Assembly (NCBI GenBank): GCA_017405085.1
Contig: JAFRBB010000012.1
Span: forward strand, 1-64,000
DNA: 64,000 bases
Direction of reading: 5' to 3'
Source of the DNA: Eubacteriaceae bacterium
GTDB taxonomy: Bacteria; Bacillota; Clostridia; Eubacteriales; Eubacteriaceae
The notes under the pieces were generated by a model. That model ran no database searches. It saw only the letters and a program-made list of their open reading frames with translations, and had not been told where the DNA came from. The position numbers and the translations under genes were made by a program. Below are positions 43,230 to 52,781 of this stretch, in pieces. Positions within the stretch are counted from its first letter, which is position 1, and each line of letters starts with the position of its first letter.

Positions 43230-44162
43230 TTACGGCTGATCCGCAGCTCTTCGTTTGGATGTTTTGGCAAGCCCTTCGGTATTAACGACTTCCGAGATGG
43301 ACGACGCCAAAGACGCGATGCCCTGCAAATTTGAGGGAACGATAATCTTGGTTGCCTGGCCGTCGGCCATTTTTTCAACGGCTTCGAGGCTTTTGATCGT
43401 CAGGACAGCTTCGTCGGCGCCGGCTTGCTTAATGCGGGCAATGGCGATGGCCTGACCTTCGGCCTCGCGAATCATTTTTTCGCGCTTAGCCTCGGCAAGA
43501 AGGATGGTCGATTGTTTTTCGGCTTCGGCTTCCAAAATCGCCGCTTCCTTTTGCCCTTCAGCCACAAGAATCTGCGAACGTTTCTGCCCTTCGGCACGGG
43601 TAACGGCCTCGCGGCGCTCCCGTTCGGCTTTCATTTGTTTTTCCATCGCGTCGCGGATGGCTGCCGGCGGCACAATGTTTTTCAATTCAACCCGGTTGAC
43701 TTTGATGCCCCAGGGATCTGTTGCTGTATCGAGGGCCGCGCGCATGTGCGTGTTGATCACATCGCGAGAAGTGAGGGTCTCATCGAGTTCCATGTCGCCA
43801 ATGATATTCCGCAGGGTGGTTGCCGCCAGATTTTCCATGGCCATCAAAGGATTTTCGACACCGTAGGCATAAAGCTTTGGATCGGTGATCTGAAAATAGA
43901 TGATCGTGTCGATCTGCATGGTGACATTATCTTTGGTAATGACGGGCTGCGGCGGAAAATCCGCGACCTGTTCTTTTAAACTCATGCGGGTGGACACACG
44001 ATCAAAAAACGGAATCTTAAAATGCACGCCGGTATGCCAGGTGCAAAGATAGGCGCCCAATCGCTCAACAATGTAAGCATGGGCTTGGGGTACGATTTTT
44101 ACCGAGGTCGCGATGACAGCGATAAAAAGCACTAAAAGAACGATTAAGAAAAAAAGCATCAT
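43230..44162 (-). CDS. SPFH/stomatin-family membrane protein
   Basis: This 310-residue protein has an N-terminal membrane helix (MMLFFLIVLLVLFIAVIATS), then the SPFH domain (KIVPQAHAYIVERLGAY, GVHFKIPFFDRV, SLKEQVADFPPQPVITKDNV, NPLMAMENLAATTLRNIIGD). A long Ala/Glu/Lys/Arg coiled coil follows (residues about 185-245), with IKVNRVELKNIVPPAAIRDA at the junction. ATG at 44162 follows GGGAGG; an upstream TTG overlaps that site. Such proteins form oligomeric membrane microdomain scaffolds, often paired with NfeD, whose gene lies 214 bases upstream on the same strand. Confidence 0.94.
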   Translation of the reverse strand: MMLFFLIVLLVLFIAVIATSVKIVPQAHAYIVERLGAYLCTWHTGVHFKIPFFDRVSTRMSLKEQVADFPPQPVITKDNVTMQIDTIIYFQITDPKLYAYGVENPLMAMENLAATTLRNIIGDMELDETLTSRDVINTHMRAALDTATDPWGIKVNRVELKNIVPPAAIRDAMEKQMKAERERREAVTRAEGQKRSQILVAEGQKEAAILEAEAEKQSTILLAEAKREKMIREAEGQAIAIARIKQAGADEAVLTIKSLEAVEKMADGQATKIIVPSNLQGIASLASSISEVVNTEGLAKTSKRRAADQP

Positions 44163-44376
44163 TTGAATTCCTCCCAAAATATAATAAATTCCGATAGCCG
44201 TATTACACGATCGGTTGACAATCGTCCAAATACGTTGATCCTTTTACGGTTACCTTGGTGTTTATGCCCTGTTTGTCCTTTGGTTCATTTTTTAAATTGA
44301 AATTGAAGTTATAATTAAATAGGTTGTTTTTGCAATACATACATCATGATTACTCATTTTAAAATCATAACAGAGG

Positions 44377-44835
44377 TCAATTTTTTTCTTCGGGCTCAGA
44401 TGTGTCGATTATTTCGACAATTAATTTCACGCCTTCAATCCCGACGATCCGGGCTGCAGCGTCTTTCGGTATGATCATATTGGGATCCGCGGATCTTGCG
44501 GTCCATTCCATCCCGCCGACCATCGCCCTTCCTTGCTCGGTCTTGTTGTCAATCGTTTTGATCACTCTGGCCTCTTTTCCGATGAGGGCTTGCGCGCCGG
44601 TTTTAATCGCGCGTTTGTTAACCCATTTTTTTGTTAGCGGCCTGCTGACGATTAACAGCACCACAGACACTGCGATAAACAAAAGAACCTGCTGCCATAA
44701 TACTGCGCCTGCAAAATGCGCGATAAGCGCGGTAGCCGATCCGACCGCGAACCATACCGCTTCAATCATGCCAAAGGCAAGGGCCGCCATGATCGATAAC
44801 ACAAACAATGCGCCCCAAAGTTGTATCTCAGCCAT
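44377..44835 (-). CDS. NfeD-like membrane protein
   Basis: This 152-residue protein has two or three membrane helices (ALFVLSIMAALAFGMIEAVW, VLLFIAVSVVLLIVS) followed by a C-terminal OB-fold NfeD domain (ALIGKEARVIKTIDNK, GRAMVGGMEWTARSADPNMI, GVKLIVEII). It is the short form without a protease domain. AAGGAGGG precedes the ATG, and a near-consensus promoter lies 28 bases upstream. It is expected to interact with the SPFH protein encoded next to it in membrane microdomains; this is a well-known gene pairing. Confidence 0.92.
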   Translation of the reverse strand: MAEIQLWGALFVLSIMAALAFGMIEAVWFAVGSATALIAHFAGAVLWQQVLLFIAVSVVLLIVSRPLTKKWVNKRAIKTGAQALIGKEARVIKTIDNKTEQGRAMVGGMEWTARSADPNMIIPKDAAARIVGIEGVKLIVEIIDTSEPEEKN

Positions 44836-44862
44836 AATCCCTCCTTTTTTCGATCTAATATA

Positions 44863-44891
44863 ATCATAAAAGACCGACTCTATCTTGTCAA
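44863..44891 (-). promoter_or_regulatory. promoter of the nfeD-SPFH operon
   Basis: On the minus strand TTGACA (44891-44886), 17 bases and TATGAT (44868-44863). Confidence 0.85.
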
Positions 44892-44949
44892 CATCATTGG
44901 ATCTGTAAGGTCAATCATGACATCAATCAATATGCACACGGGATAGTCA

Positions 44950-44976
44950 AAAAGCACACTTTCTCGTGTGCTTTTC
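44950..44976. terminator. terminator after the lipoprotein pair
   Basis: AAAAGCACAC (44950-44959) pairs with GTGTGCTTTT (44966-44975), about 90 bases beyond the stop of the lipocalin-like gene. It is symmetric enough to act in both directions. Confidence 0.85.
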
Positions 44977-45063
44977 GTTAGATTCAATGGATTTGACACA
45001 TCTTTTATTCGTGTTTACCGCCAAGTGACTGTACACCTGGTGCGTTCAATTAAAGGATAAACG

Positions 45064-45495
45064 CTATTTTATAAAAACCGCCTGAATTCCCGATCCTTGA
45101 AAGTTGGGAAAAGTGATGGTGAGCCCATCAAATTCGGCCTCTTCTTTGGACGCCTTGTCATTAATGGTCATTTTTTCATCTTTTACCGACCAAGTAATGT
45201 CGGCAGTTTGGGTTGCGTTCGCGTTCTCCCCGTAAGTCAAGGAACCGGAGCCGTCCGGCTTAAGTTCCAATTCAAATTTTCCGACTTCGGAGCCGTTCAA
45301 TGTCGTGCCGTCCTTCGACACATGCTCTAATTTCCACAGACCAACAGCTTCTTCGGGATGATCCTCTTTTTCCGCGGATGCCGACGGCAATGGAACTTTG
45401 TTAATTTGATGATTGCAACTCACAATTAAAACCACCAAAATTCCCAAAAGTATAGTTGCCGCTATAATCGCAATAATCAAAGCCTTTTTTTTCAT
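45064..45495 (-). CDS. membrane-anchored or lipoprotein lipocalin-like protein
   Basis: This 143-residue protein has an N-terminal hydrophobic segment (ALIIAIIAATILLGILVVLI) ending VSC, a possible lipobox. The mature part (residues about 48-143) has alternating beta strands with the pattern GLWKLEHVSKDGTTLNGSEV, ELKPDGSGSLTYGENANAT, ADITWSVKDEKMTIND. This is the layout of small lipocalin-like bacterial domains. It lies 35 bases downstream of a shorter paralogue and shares its promoter. Ligand and function are unknown. Confidence 0.7.
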   Translation of the reverse strand: MKKKALIIAIIAATILLGILVVLIVSCNHQINKVPLPSASAEKEDHPEEAVGLWKLEHVSKDGTTLNGSEVGKFELELKPDGSGSLTYGENANATQTADITWSVKDEKMTINDKASKEEAEFDGLTITFPNFQGSGIQAVFIK

Positions 45496-45530
45496 AAAAT
45501 CTTTTTATCCTTTTCTAGGATCACTTCGTC

Positions 45531-45899
45531 TTATTCCCGCACCATGACAAGATTCGCATCTCCGCCGTATTGATCGACATATAATTTATCGTCCTTCAAC
45601 GTACCTTTTATCGTCGTTTTGTCGTCTCCGAAGGAAATCGTATCATTATCTAGCGTCCATTTCATATCGACTGATGAGCCGTCCCCTTTTATTTTTCCCG
45701 TTCCATCTTGGTTGAAGGTAAAGGAAATGGCGTCCTTTTGATTGTCCCCTGGTTTAACAGTTTCCCCATTAATCGACATGGTTTCAATTTTCCAATCGCC
45801 GACGAGTTTTGCCGCATTTGGATTGACATTACAACTGCAAAGAAATAACGGCATGATCACAAACATTAAACTCAACAACATAAAAAATCTTTTTTTCAT
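45531..45899 (-). CDS. lipocalin-like lipoprotein
   Basis: This 122-residue protein has a lipoprotein signal (FFMLLSLMFVIMPLFLCSCN, lipid Cys at 23). Its domain repeats the neighbour's pattern: LVGDWKIETMSINGETVKPG, SFTFNQDGTGKIKGDGSS, MKWTLDNDTISFGDDKTTIK. It is clearly a paralogue of the gene at 45064-45495, by tandem duplication. AGGAGG precedes the ATG, and a good promoter lies 30 bases further up. It is probably exposed outside the membrane. Confidence 0.75.
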   Translation of the reverse strand: MKKRFFMLLSLMFVIMPLFLCSCNVNPNAAKLVGDWKIETMSINGETVKPGDNQKDAISFTFNQDGTGKIKGDGSSVDMKWTLDNDTISFGDDKTTIKGTLKDDKLYVDQYGGDANLVMVRE

Positions 45900-45928
45900 A
45901 ACATAACCTCCTTTTCTTTTCTGGTTTT

Positions 45929-45957
45929 ATTATAAATGCATCTGGCTAAGAAATCAA
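45929..45957 (-). promoter_or_regulatory. promoter of the lipocalin-like pair
   Basis: On the minus strand TTGATT (45957-45952), 17 bases and TATAAT (45934-45929). Confidence 0.75.
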
Positions 45958-45975
45958 AATATTTTTTCCTTAAAA

Positions 45976-46014
45976 CAAAAAAGCAATCCTTCAATCAAAA
46001 TCGAAAAGATTGCT
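45976..46014 (-). terminator. terminator after dusB
   Basis: AGCAATC (45982-45988) and GATTGCT (46008-46014) form a stem; on the minus strand it is followed by six T. Confidence 0.6.
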
Positions 46015-46092
46015 TACTGATGTTCGCGTTTTATTTAACCAATTCGTGTTTATTCATGCTCGACAAATGATTATCTATTGTGTATCCATCCC

Positions 46093-47058
46093 TTAGGAAG
46101 AAAGATTGTCTCTGTGTTTTTTGAGTAAATCAACCAGTTTCTGACCGTCTTCTTCCTTAAAAATAGCTGTTCTCAACGCGGCCGATCCCGGTATCCCTTT
46201 GGTATAAGCGACAAGCTGTTTTCGCATGGCGCGAATCGCGGCGGGATGATCGCTTGTCATTCGAACCGATTCAAGATGATCGATGGCCGCCGTCAGTTTT
46301 TCAGCGTCGCTTGCGGGCTGATAGGGTTTTCCCAAAAGCGCCGCCTTCACTTCCCGAAAGATGAAGGGATTGCCGACAGCCGCCCGCCCGATCATAATGC
46401 CGTCACAGCCCGTTTGCTCAAACGCGCGCAGGGCATCCGCACCGCATGTAATATCGCCGTTTAAAATGACTGGGATGCTCACTTCGGCTTTGACCCGGGC
46501 AATGGCGTCCCAATCGGCTTTTCCGGAATAAAACATCTCCCGGGTACGACCGTGGATAAACACGGCCGCTGCGCCGGCATCTTCAATCCTTTTTACGGCC
46601 TCGTCAACAACGATGTGCTCTGCGTCCCAGCCGAGTCTGAGCTTGACGGTGACCGGTTTTATACTGGCGTCGGTCATTGCCTTTACAATATCGGACAGAC
46701 GTCCTAAATCCTTCAGTAATGCCGAACCGTCATGGTTTTTAACGATTTTGGGAGCCGGACATCCGGCATTAAAATCAATGAAATCAAAAGCCGTGCCGTT
46801 TAATTTTTCTTCAATCACCCAGGAAATAATGTCGGGATCGTTTCCGAAAATCTGGGCGCCTGCCGGCGCTTCCTCGGCGTCGGTTGCCAGAAGCTTTGCT
46901 GTTTTTTGATCACCGTAGTAAAGGCCTTTCGCGGAGACCATTTCCGTTGTCACAACATCGGCGCCGAATTTTTTTGAAAACAAACGAAATGGCAGGTCTG
47001 TATAACCTGCCATCGGCGCCAGAAATACTGGCTTGTTTTGAAAATTGAAAATTGACAT
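46093..47058 (-). CDS. dusB: tRNA-dihydrouridine synthase
   Basis: This 321-residue FMN-dependent enzyme reduces uridines in tRNA D-loops. The barrel signature is complete: FLAPMAGYTDLPFRLFSKKF, AGAQIFGNDPD, DFNAGCPAPKIVKNHDGSAL (with the catalytic Cys), VTVKLRLGWD, VFIHGRTREMFYSGKADW and PVILNGDITCGADA with GIMIGRAAVGNPFIF. ATG at 47058 follows GAGGTG; a GTG two codons earlier overlaps that site. It lies downstream of coaX, as in Bacillus-type gene order, where it is the next tRNA modification gene after the ftsH-coaX segment. Confidence 0.95.
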   Translation of the reverse strand: MSIFNFQNKPVFLAPMAGYTDLPFRLFSKKFGADVVTTEMVSAKGLYYGDQKTAKLLATDAEEAPAGAQIFGNDPDIISWVIEEKLNGTAFDFIDFNAGCPAPKIVKNHDGSALLKDLGRLSDIVKAMTDASIKPVTVKLRLGWDAEHIVVDEAVKRIEDAGAAAVFIHGRTREMFYSGKADWDAIARVKAEVSIPVILNGDITCGADALRAFEQTGCDGIMIGRAAVGNPFIFREVKAALLGKPYQPASDAEKLTAAIDHLESVRMTSDHPAAIRAMRKQLVAYTKGIPGSAALRTAIFKEEDGQKLVDLLKKHRDNLSS

Positions 47059-47143
47059 TATCACCTCATGAAAGGCATTCTATGACTTTAATTTTCGTCA
47101 GGACTTAAAAATCCTTTGAAAAAGTTTTGATACATCCGCTGTA

Positions 47144-47920
47144 TTATCTTTTGATATTTTTATCGTGAATAATTTTGAGTCCTTTGAGGGCCAGTTGCGG
47201 ATCAAACACGTCAATCGACGGCACCTCATCCAAAAACATCCGTCCGTAACCGCCGGTAGCGATCACCTTGATGGGGTCGCTTCCGCCGATTTCCTGCTTC
47301 ATTTTTTCAATGATATAGGCAACCTGACCGATGTATCCGTACACCAACCCTGCCTGCATGCTGGTCACGGTATCCTTGGCTAAAATGCTCTTGGGTTTTT
47401 TGATGGCGATATTCGGCAACTGAGCCGCGTTTCTAAAGAGCGCTTCAGAGGCAATACGAATACCGGGAGAGGTCACCTTTGCCGCCAGAGCACCTTTGGC
47501 GTTGACGTAGTCAAAGGTGGTTGCCGTTCCGAAATCCAGCACCAAAAGCGGTCCCCCATACAGCGTGTAGGCCGCCACGGCATCAATAATGCGATCTGCG
47601 CCCACTTCGGATGGATCGCTGGTTAAAATCGGCATACCGGTTTTAATGCCGGGACCGACACGCATCGGTTCGATGCCGAAAACTTTTTTGATACCATTGA
47701 CCATTGAATGCATGACGTCAGGCACGACGGACGCGATAATCACGTCATCGACCTCTTTTGCGTCTAAATTATCCGTTCCCAGAAAGCCCCGGAAGGCAAC
47801 GGCGAATTCATCGGATGTCCTGGGTGTTTTGGTCATCATTCGCCAGGAACAGACAAGGTCATCGCCTCGAAAGGCACCGACTTCGGTGTTGGTATTTCCC
47901 ACGTCTATTACTAAAATCAT
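47144..47920 (-). CDS. coaX: type III pantothenate kinase
   Basis: This 258-residue CoaX-type kinase performs the first step of coenzyme A synthesis. It has MILVIDVGNTNTEVGAF (phosphate loop), SWRMMTKTPRTSDEFAV, GADRIIDAVAAYTLYGGPLL, LDFGTATTFDYV and VIATGGYGRM. It is not feedback-inhibited by CoA in characterised members. It overlaps the upstream thioesterase gene by four bases; the ribosome site is weak (AGAGAG), consistent with coupling. Confidence 0.95.
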   Translation of the reverse strand: MILVIDVGNTNTEVGAFRGDDLVCSWRMMTKTPRTSDEFAVAFRGFLGTDNLDAKEVDDVIIASVVPDVMHSMVNGIKKVFGIEPMRVGPGIKTGMPILTSDPSEVGADRIIDAVAAYTLYGGPLLVLDFGTATTFDYVNAKGALAAKVTSPGIRIASEALFRNAAQLPNIAIKKPKSILAKDTVTSMQAGLVYGYIGQVAYIIEKMKQEIGGSDPIKVIATGGYGRMFLDEVPSIDVFDPQLALKGLKIIHDKNIKR

Positions 47921-48342
47921 TGTTGGTCTTGCTCTCTTTTGGTGAGTACCTTTTCCATGAATTTCGTTTTATTAACGACATAACGCACATGGGTCCCGGT
48001 CGCGATCACTTGAACGGTATCCCGTGCTTCCACTTTAAATGTTAATTTGCGGTTATCAACTTCAGTAAGAGTCACAATGACTCTGACTTTCATGCCGACG
48101 GGTGTGGCCGCCACATGATCAATGTCTACTTTGACGCCGACGGTGGTTTGTTCGTCAGCCATGCAAAGCGAAACCATTTCATATGCCGCGTTTTCCACCC
48201 ATTCGATCAGAACCGGCGTCGCGAGCACTTCCAATCCGCCGCTTCCGACTGAACGGGCGGTGTGTGTTCTCGTCACGTCAAAATCTTTTTTTAAACCCAT
48301 GCCGGCCTTGAGCGTTCCGGCAACCGTATGTAGCATCTCCAT
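47917..48342 (-). CDS. hotdog-fold thioesterase, FlK-like
   Basis: This 141-residue hotdog protein belongs to the fluoroacetyl-CoA thioesterase-like group, with DVTRTHTARSVGSGGLEVLA, TPVLIEWVENAAYEMV, TTVGVKVDIDHVAATPVGMK and VEARDTVQVIATGTHVRYVV. The Thr, Glu and His positions used by FlK (T near 34, E near 48, H near 76) have plausible counterparts. AAGGAG lies ten bases before the ATG. Its coupling to coaX by a four-base overlap, inside the ftsH-coaX neighbourhood, suggests a role in acyl-CoA or CoA housekeeping; this is inference. Confidence 0.82.
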   Translation of the reverse strand: MEMLHTVAGTLKAGMGLKKDFDVTRTHTARSVGSGGLEVLATPVLIEWVENAAYEMVSLCMADEQTTVGVKVDIDHVAATPVGMKVRVIVTLTEVDNRKLTFKVEARDTVQVIATGTHVRYVVNKTKFMEKVLTKREQDQQ

Positions 48343-48398
48343 ATCGGTAATACTCCTTTATCCCCCGGTATTTTGCCGCATGCGGCCTTTATTAAATA

Positions 48399-50720
48399 TT
48401 AAAGCAAATATTCATCGACATGCGCATTCACATCATTTTGATCATTTTGGATTTCTTTTGTATTGCTGTCTTTTTCGGCATCCTGTTTTTGCGCAATGTT
48501 GTCTTTTGTTTCTTCCGCCATGTCAATCCCATCGTTTTTTGATCGGTCTTCATCATTGACAGCTTGATTGGCTTCATCCGAATGAGCGGACCCGGTATCG
48601 CCGGTTTTCACGGAATCGTGATTTGTATCCTCCGGAGCGTCAACCTTATTTTGATCTTGCTCTTCGGCGGCTTTATCATCATCATCGGTTGGTGCCTGTG
48701 CCGCATCGTTTTCGTCAGAGTCCTTCTCGTCCGATTGATTACCGTCATTTTCTTCCGTCTCTTCGGATGATTTGACGTCAGCGTCCTTCCCGTTCGCATC
48801 AGAGCTTTTATCCCCGGCGTCCCGGGATTCTTCGGCATCTGTGCCGCTCTCGGTTTTTTCCTGTTCGGGCTGTTCTTGACCGTCTGTTTCATCTTCTTCG
48901 GCGGGCACGATAACGGGACGCACGCCGTTATTGGCATACATCGCGCGGAATTCTTCTCCGGTTAAGGTGCTCACTTTCAAAAGCTCTTCGGCAATGCCGG
49001 TCAAGGTGTCTTTCTTTTCTTCCAGAATTGAAATGGCGCGTTCATAGGCCGTTTCGACAATGCTTCGAATTTCTTTGTCGATGACCGCGGCAACCTCTTC
49101 GCTATAGTTGCGGCTGCGGCCGAGATCCCGTCCGAGGAACACCTCGCCGCCTTCATCCTTACCGAAGGTCATCGGGCCCAAATGTTCGCTCATGCCCCAT
49201 TCGGTCACCATTTTACGCGCGATGGCCGTGGCGCGTTCAATGTCGTTTGAAGCGCCGGTGCAAATATCCTCAAGGGCAACCTTTTCCGCGGCGCGCCCGC
49301 CCAAAAGGCCGGCGATGCGGTCAAGGAGTTTTTGCTTGGGCATATGCTGACTGTCATCGGTGGGCAGGGAAATGGTGTATCCTGCGGCCATACCGCGAGG
49401 AATGATGGAAATTTCGTGAACTTCTTCACCGTTGTGCAGATATTCCATGACAATGGCATGACCCGCTTCATGATAAGCGGTAATGCGCTGATCATTTTCA
49501 TCAATGACACGGCTTTTCTTTTCGGGTCCGGCAATAACACGCTTGATGGCTTCTTCCATTTCGGACATGCCGATATAGCGTTTTTTGCGGCGGGCCGCCA
49601 GCAGAGCCGCTTCGTTCATCAGATTTTCCAAATCGGCGCCGGTAAAGCCGGGCGTGCCCTTGGCAATAACACTGAGATCGACAGCGCTGTCAAGGGGTTT
49701 GTTTTGTTTGTAGATATCCAGGATGGCCTCCCGCCCTTTGACATCGGGAACACCGACTGTGATCTGACGGTCAAAACGACCGGGACGCAGAAGCGCGGGG
49801 TCTAAGATATCGGGACGGTTGGTGGCCGCGATGACAATGATGCCTTCGTTGGCGCCGAAGCCGTCCATTTCGACCAGAAGCTGATTTAAGGTTTGTTCCC
49901 GCTCGTCGTGTCCGCCGCCGAGGCCTGCGCCTCTGTGACGACCAACGGCATCAATTTCGTCGATGAAAATAATACAGGGCGCGTTCTTTTTGGCATTGTC
50001 AAAAAGGTCGCGGACCCGGGACGCGCCGACACCGACAAACATTTCCACAAAGTCCGATCCGGAAATAATGAAGAAAGGCACTCTGGCTTCGCCGGCCACC
50101 GCTCGGGCCAAAAGGGTTTTTCCCGTTCCCGGAGGGCCTACCAAAAGAACCCCTTTGGGAATGCGGGCGCCCAATCGATTGTAGCGATCCGGTGATTTCA
50201 AAAAGTCGACCATTTCTTCAAGCTCTTCTTTTTCCTCATCGGCTCCGGCCACATCTTTGAAGGTGACCCGTTTGTCCTTATCGTTGTGCATCCGGGCATG
50301 GCTCTTGGCAAAGCTCATCACCCGTCCGCCGCCGGCTCCCTGCTGGGTCATCATGATGAAGAACACGACCAGCATCACCATCAAAATGAGTGACGGAATC
50401 AGGGAAATCCACCAACTGTTATCCTCGGCAATGGTGACGCTGAGATTGGAGCCGTCCTTTTGAATATAATCACTGACCACATTGTCAATGGTGTATTCGG
50501 GAACAATGCTTTCAAACTCGTCGCCGTTTCCCATTTTCCCCGAAACCTTTCCGCCGCTGATTTTCATTTCTTTAATCTGATTGCTTTGCAGATTATGAAT
50601 CAAATCACTGTAGGTCAGGGTTTTGACACTAGACTTCATCGGATTCAAAAATGAAACGGCCACGATAATCACTACGAGAATGAGAACGTAAAAGCCGATC
50701 ATTTTGAGGTACTTTTTCAA
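48399..50720 (-). CDS. ftsH: ATP-dependent zinc metalloprotease FtsH with long acidic tail
   Basis: This 773-residue membrane AAA protease has two helices (about 7-25 and 106-126) flanking an external domain, Walker A GPPGTGKT (195-202), [17 protein letters not shown], the second region of homology [20 protein letters not shown], and zinc motif HEAGH (417-421). The normal protein ends near 605. Here a further 168 residues of Asp/Glu/Asn/Gln/Ser/Lys low complexity follow to the C-terminus (ending HVDEYLL). The start is TTG at 50720, eight bases after AAAGGAG. It lies downstream of tilS and hpt as in other Firmicutes. Confidence 0.97.
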   Translation of the reverse strand: MKKYLKMIGFYVLILVVIIVAVSFLNPMKSSVKTLTYSDLIHNLQSNQIKEMKISGGKVSGKMGNGDEFESIVPEYTIDNVVSDYIQKDGSNLSVTIAEDNSWWISLIPSLILMVMLVVFFIMMTQQGAGGGRVMSFAKSHARMHNDKDKRVTFKDVAGADEEKEELEEMVDFLKSPDRYNRLGARIPKGVLLVGPPGTGKTLLARAVAGEARVPFFIISGSDFVEMFVGVGASRVRDLFDNAKKNAPCIIFIDEIDAVGRHRGAGLGGGHDEREQTLNQLLVEMDGFGANEGIIVIAATNRPDILDPALLRPGRFDRQITVGVPDVKGREAILDIYKQNKPLDSAVDLSVIAKGTPGFTGADLENLMNEAALLAARRKKRYIGMSEMEEAIKRVIAGPEKKSRVIDENDQRITAYHEAGHAIVMEYLHNGEEVHEISIIPRGMAAGYTISLPTDDSQHMPKQKLLDRIAGLLGGRAAEKVALEDICTGASNDIERATAIARKMVTEWGMSEHLGPMTFGKDEGGEVFLGRDLGRSRNYSEEVAAVIDKEIRSIVETAYERAISILEEKKDTLTGIAEELLKVSTLTGEEFRAMYANNGVRPVIVPAEEDETDGQEQPEQEKTESGTDAEESRDAGDKSSDANGKDADVKSSEETEENDGNQSDEKDSDENDAAQAPTDDDDKAAEEQDQNKVDAPEDTNHDSVKTGDTGSAHSDEANQAVNDEDRSKNDGIDMAEETKDNIAQKQDAEKDSNTKEIQNDQNDVNAHVDEYLL

Positions 50721-50824
50721 ATAGTTGTCTCCTTTCTGAGATAAAATTTTTTAATCCATATCGATTCCGCTGTCTTGCACGGATATTAAAGCCGCTTTTG
50801 TAAGCTTTAACAGCCGCGGACAAT

Positions 50825-51358
50825 CTAACTGTATACTTCGCGTTTTAAAACGCCGATATAAGGTAAATTTCTGAATTTTTGATCGTAATCGAGGCCGTAC
50901 CCCACAACAAATTCGTCGGGCACCACAAAGCCGACATAATCGACATCAACGGGAACCACCCGGCGGTCGGGCTTGTCGAGCAGGGTGCAAATCTTGATGG
51001 ATTTGGGGCTTTTATCTTTAAATTGCTCTTTTAAAGCGGCCAATGTCCTGCCGGAGTCCACGATGTCTTCGATGATGATCAAATTTTTTCCGGTCACGTC
51101 GACCATATGCTCATCGATTTTTACATGACCCGCGCTTTCGGTTCCGCCGAAATAACTGGCAGCGTGTAAAAAAGCAACTTCAACGGGTTTGTCAATATTC
51201 CGCACAAGATCGGCGAAAAAGACAAAGCTGCCTCTTAAAATACACAAAGCAAAAATCGGCTCATCGAGGTAGTCATTGTAAATTTCCTGTCCCAATTGTG
51301 CGATACGTTCTTTAAGTTCTTCTTTGGTGATTAATACTTTTTCAATTTCGTTGATCAT
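50825..51358 (-). CDS. hpt: hypoxanthine phosphoribosyltransferase
   Basis: This 177-residue purine salvage enzyme has the PRPP-binding motif NLIIIEDIVDSGRTLAALKE, the ILRGSFVFFADLVRNI block, and DYVGFVVPDEFVVGYGLDYD near the C-terminus. It overlaps tilS by 17 bases. The tilS-hpt-ftsH order is conserved in Firmicutes. Confidence 0.97.
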   Translation of the reverse strand: MINEIEKVLITKEELKERIAQLGQEIYNDYLDEPIFALCILRGSFVFFADLVRNIDKPVEVAFLHAASYFGGTESAGHVKIDEHMVDVTGKNLIIIEDIVDSGRTLAALKEQFKDKSPKSIKICTLLDKPDRRVVPVDVDYVGFVVPDEFVVGYGLDYDQKFRNLPYIGVLKREVYS

Positions 51359-52781
51359 TGAACTGCTCCCATTTTATGCAAATCGTATTTTCTGAGGCCG
51401 TGACCGATTCCTGATCATTCAAGTGAAACAAGCCGGGAATCCATCGGATTGTCTCCTCGTCGGCGATGATGAAAAGATGCTTTCTAACTGCTGAGGGAAT
51501 TTTGCGATTAATCAAAAAATCCTTGAGCTTTTGACGTTTACCGTCCGAAAGCGTCAATCGATCGCCGGGCATTCGATGTCTGATGATCGGTTTATGATTT
51601 ATTTTACCATAACCCAAAATAATTTCATCATTATTTTTACAATTATTGTATTTTTTCAGTCCCTGCTTCCGATTAACCAAAACCGTCAATGCCTGTTTTC
51701 CGGCAGCATCCACATACAAGACATTTTTTTGAGGGCTAAAAGACCGGGAAGCGAGATACGGCTTGATGGGTTCTGCCGTTTTTTGATAACACAAAAGCCA
51801 CTCATAACGGCGTTCGACGACAATATTTCGGGGCAAATTTAGGGTCCAGGTGGTTTTTCCTTGATTCAATGTCGAAAGAATCTTTTCAACGTGGACTCTG
51901 TGAATATCCGTCATATCGGTCTGTCCGGCGATTAATCTGCGAACAATGGCCGCGCGCATCACGATTTCCTCTGACAATAGCGATTTGACGGGATAGGCCT
52001 GATGCGTGTCGATCAAACAAAAATTTGCCTCTCGGCGCTCGACTTCTTTTTGAAAAAAAGCTTCGTATAAGGCGGCGTCCTCGGCAAAGGCCGCGATGTG
52101 CGCCCCCGCGCCGGGATACCTTTTTTCCAAGGGCACCATGATGTCATGCCGAATGAAATTTCGGCTGTATATTCTATCTTCATTGCTCGCGTCCTGACGA
52201 AAGGCAATTTCCCGCTTACCGGCAAAAACTTCGATCTCCCGCCTCGACAGGCCGAGTAGCGGTCTGATTGTTTGATCGGAGCCAAGACGCATCCCCGATG
52301 CCCCTTTGATGCCGGTTCCCCGGGCCAAACGCATGAGGACGGTCTCGGCCTGATCATCGGCGTGATGGGCCAGAGCAAGCTTGTCATAACCATATGTTTT
52401 CATCACGTCATCAAAAAAAGCGTAGCGAACTTCTCGGCCGGCGCTCTCCGTGCTGATGCGGTTTTTTTCGGCAATTGCTTTAATGTCGGCTTTTCTCTCA
52501 AAAAAAGGAATGCCGCGTTTTCGGCAATAATCCGAGACAAACTCTAAATCGGTGTCGGCGTCTTCTCCGCGAAGGCCGTGATGAAGATGGGCACAACCGA
52601 CATCAAAGCCAATTTCCTTGGCGAGTTGCAGCAGGCATTCGGTTAAGACCATGGAATCGACGCCTCCGGAAAGACCGATAAGCACCCGTTCGCCGGGGGC
52701 GATTAAGCAATTGTCCAAAATGATTTTACGCGTGCGGGCAAAGACACTGTCGGCACTGTTTGCCGATTTTTCTTTCATCAT
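51342..52781 (-). CDS. tilS: tRNA(Ile)-lysidine synthase
   Basis: This 479-residue enzyme modifies C34 of tRNA-Ile(CAU) to lysidine using ATP. The PP-loop is LIGLSGGVDSMVL, followed by GCAHLHHGLRGEDADTDLEF, KLALAHHADDQAETVLMRL and the TilS-specific domain, with a C-terminal TilS_C block (HRMPGDRLTLSDGKRQKLKD, FLINRKIP). Two adjacent ATG codons follow GAAGGA; the first (52781) is used here, and the second is equally possible. An in-frame ATG 42 bases further up has no ribosome site. It is followed by hpt in a 17-base overlap. Confidence 0.95.
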   Translation of the reverse strand: MMKEKSANSADSVFARTRKIILDNCLIAPGERVLIGLSGGVDSMVLTECLLQLAKEIGFDVGCAHLHHGLRGEDADTDLEFVSDYCRKRGIPFFERKADIKAIAEKNRISTESAGREVRYAFFDDVMKTYGYDKLALAHHADDQAETVLMRLARGTGIKGASGMRLGSDQTIRPLLGLSRREIEVFAGKREIAFRQDASNEDRIYSRNFIRHDIMVPLEKRYPGAGAHIAAFAEDAALYEAFFQKEVERREANFCLIDTHQAYPVKSLLSEEIVMRAAIVRRLIAGQTDMTDIHRVHVEKILSTLNQGKTTWTLNLPRNIVVERRYEWLLCYQKTAEPIKPYLASRSFSPQKNVLYVDAAGKQALTVLVNRKQGLKKYNNCKNNDEIILGYGKINHKPIIRHRMPGDRLTLSDGKRQKLKDFLINRKIPSAVRKHLFIIADEETIRWIPGLFHLNDQESVTASENTICIKWEQFNDQRN

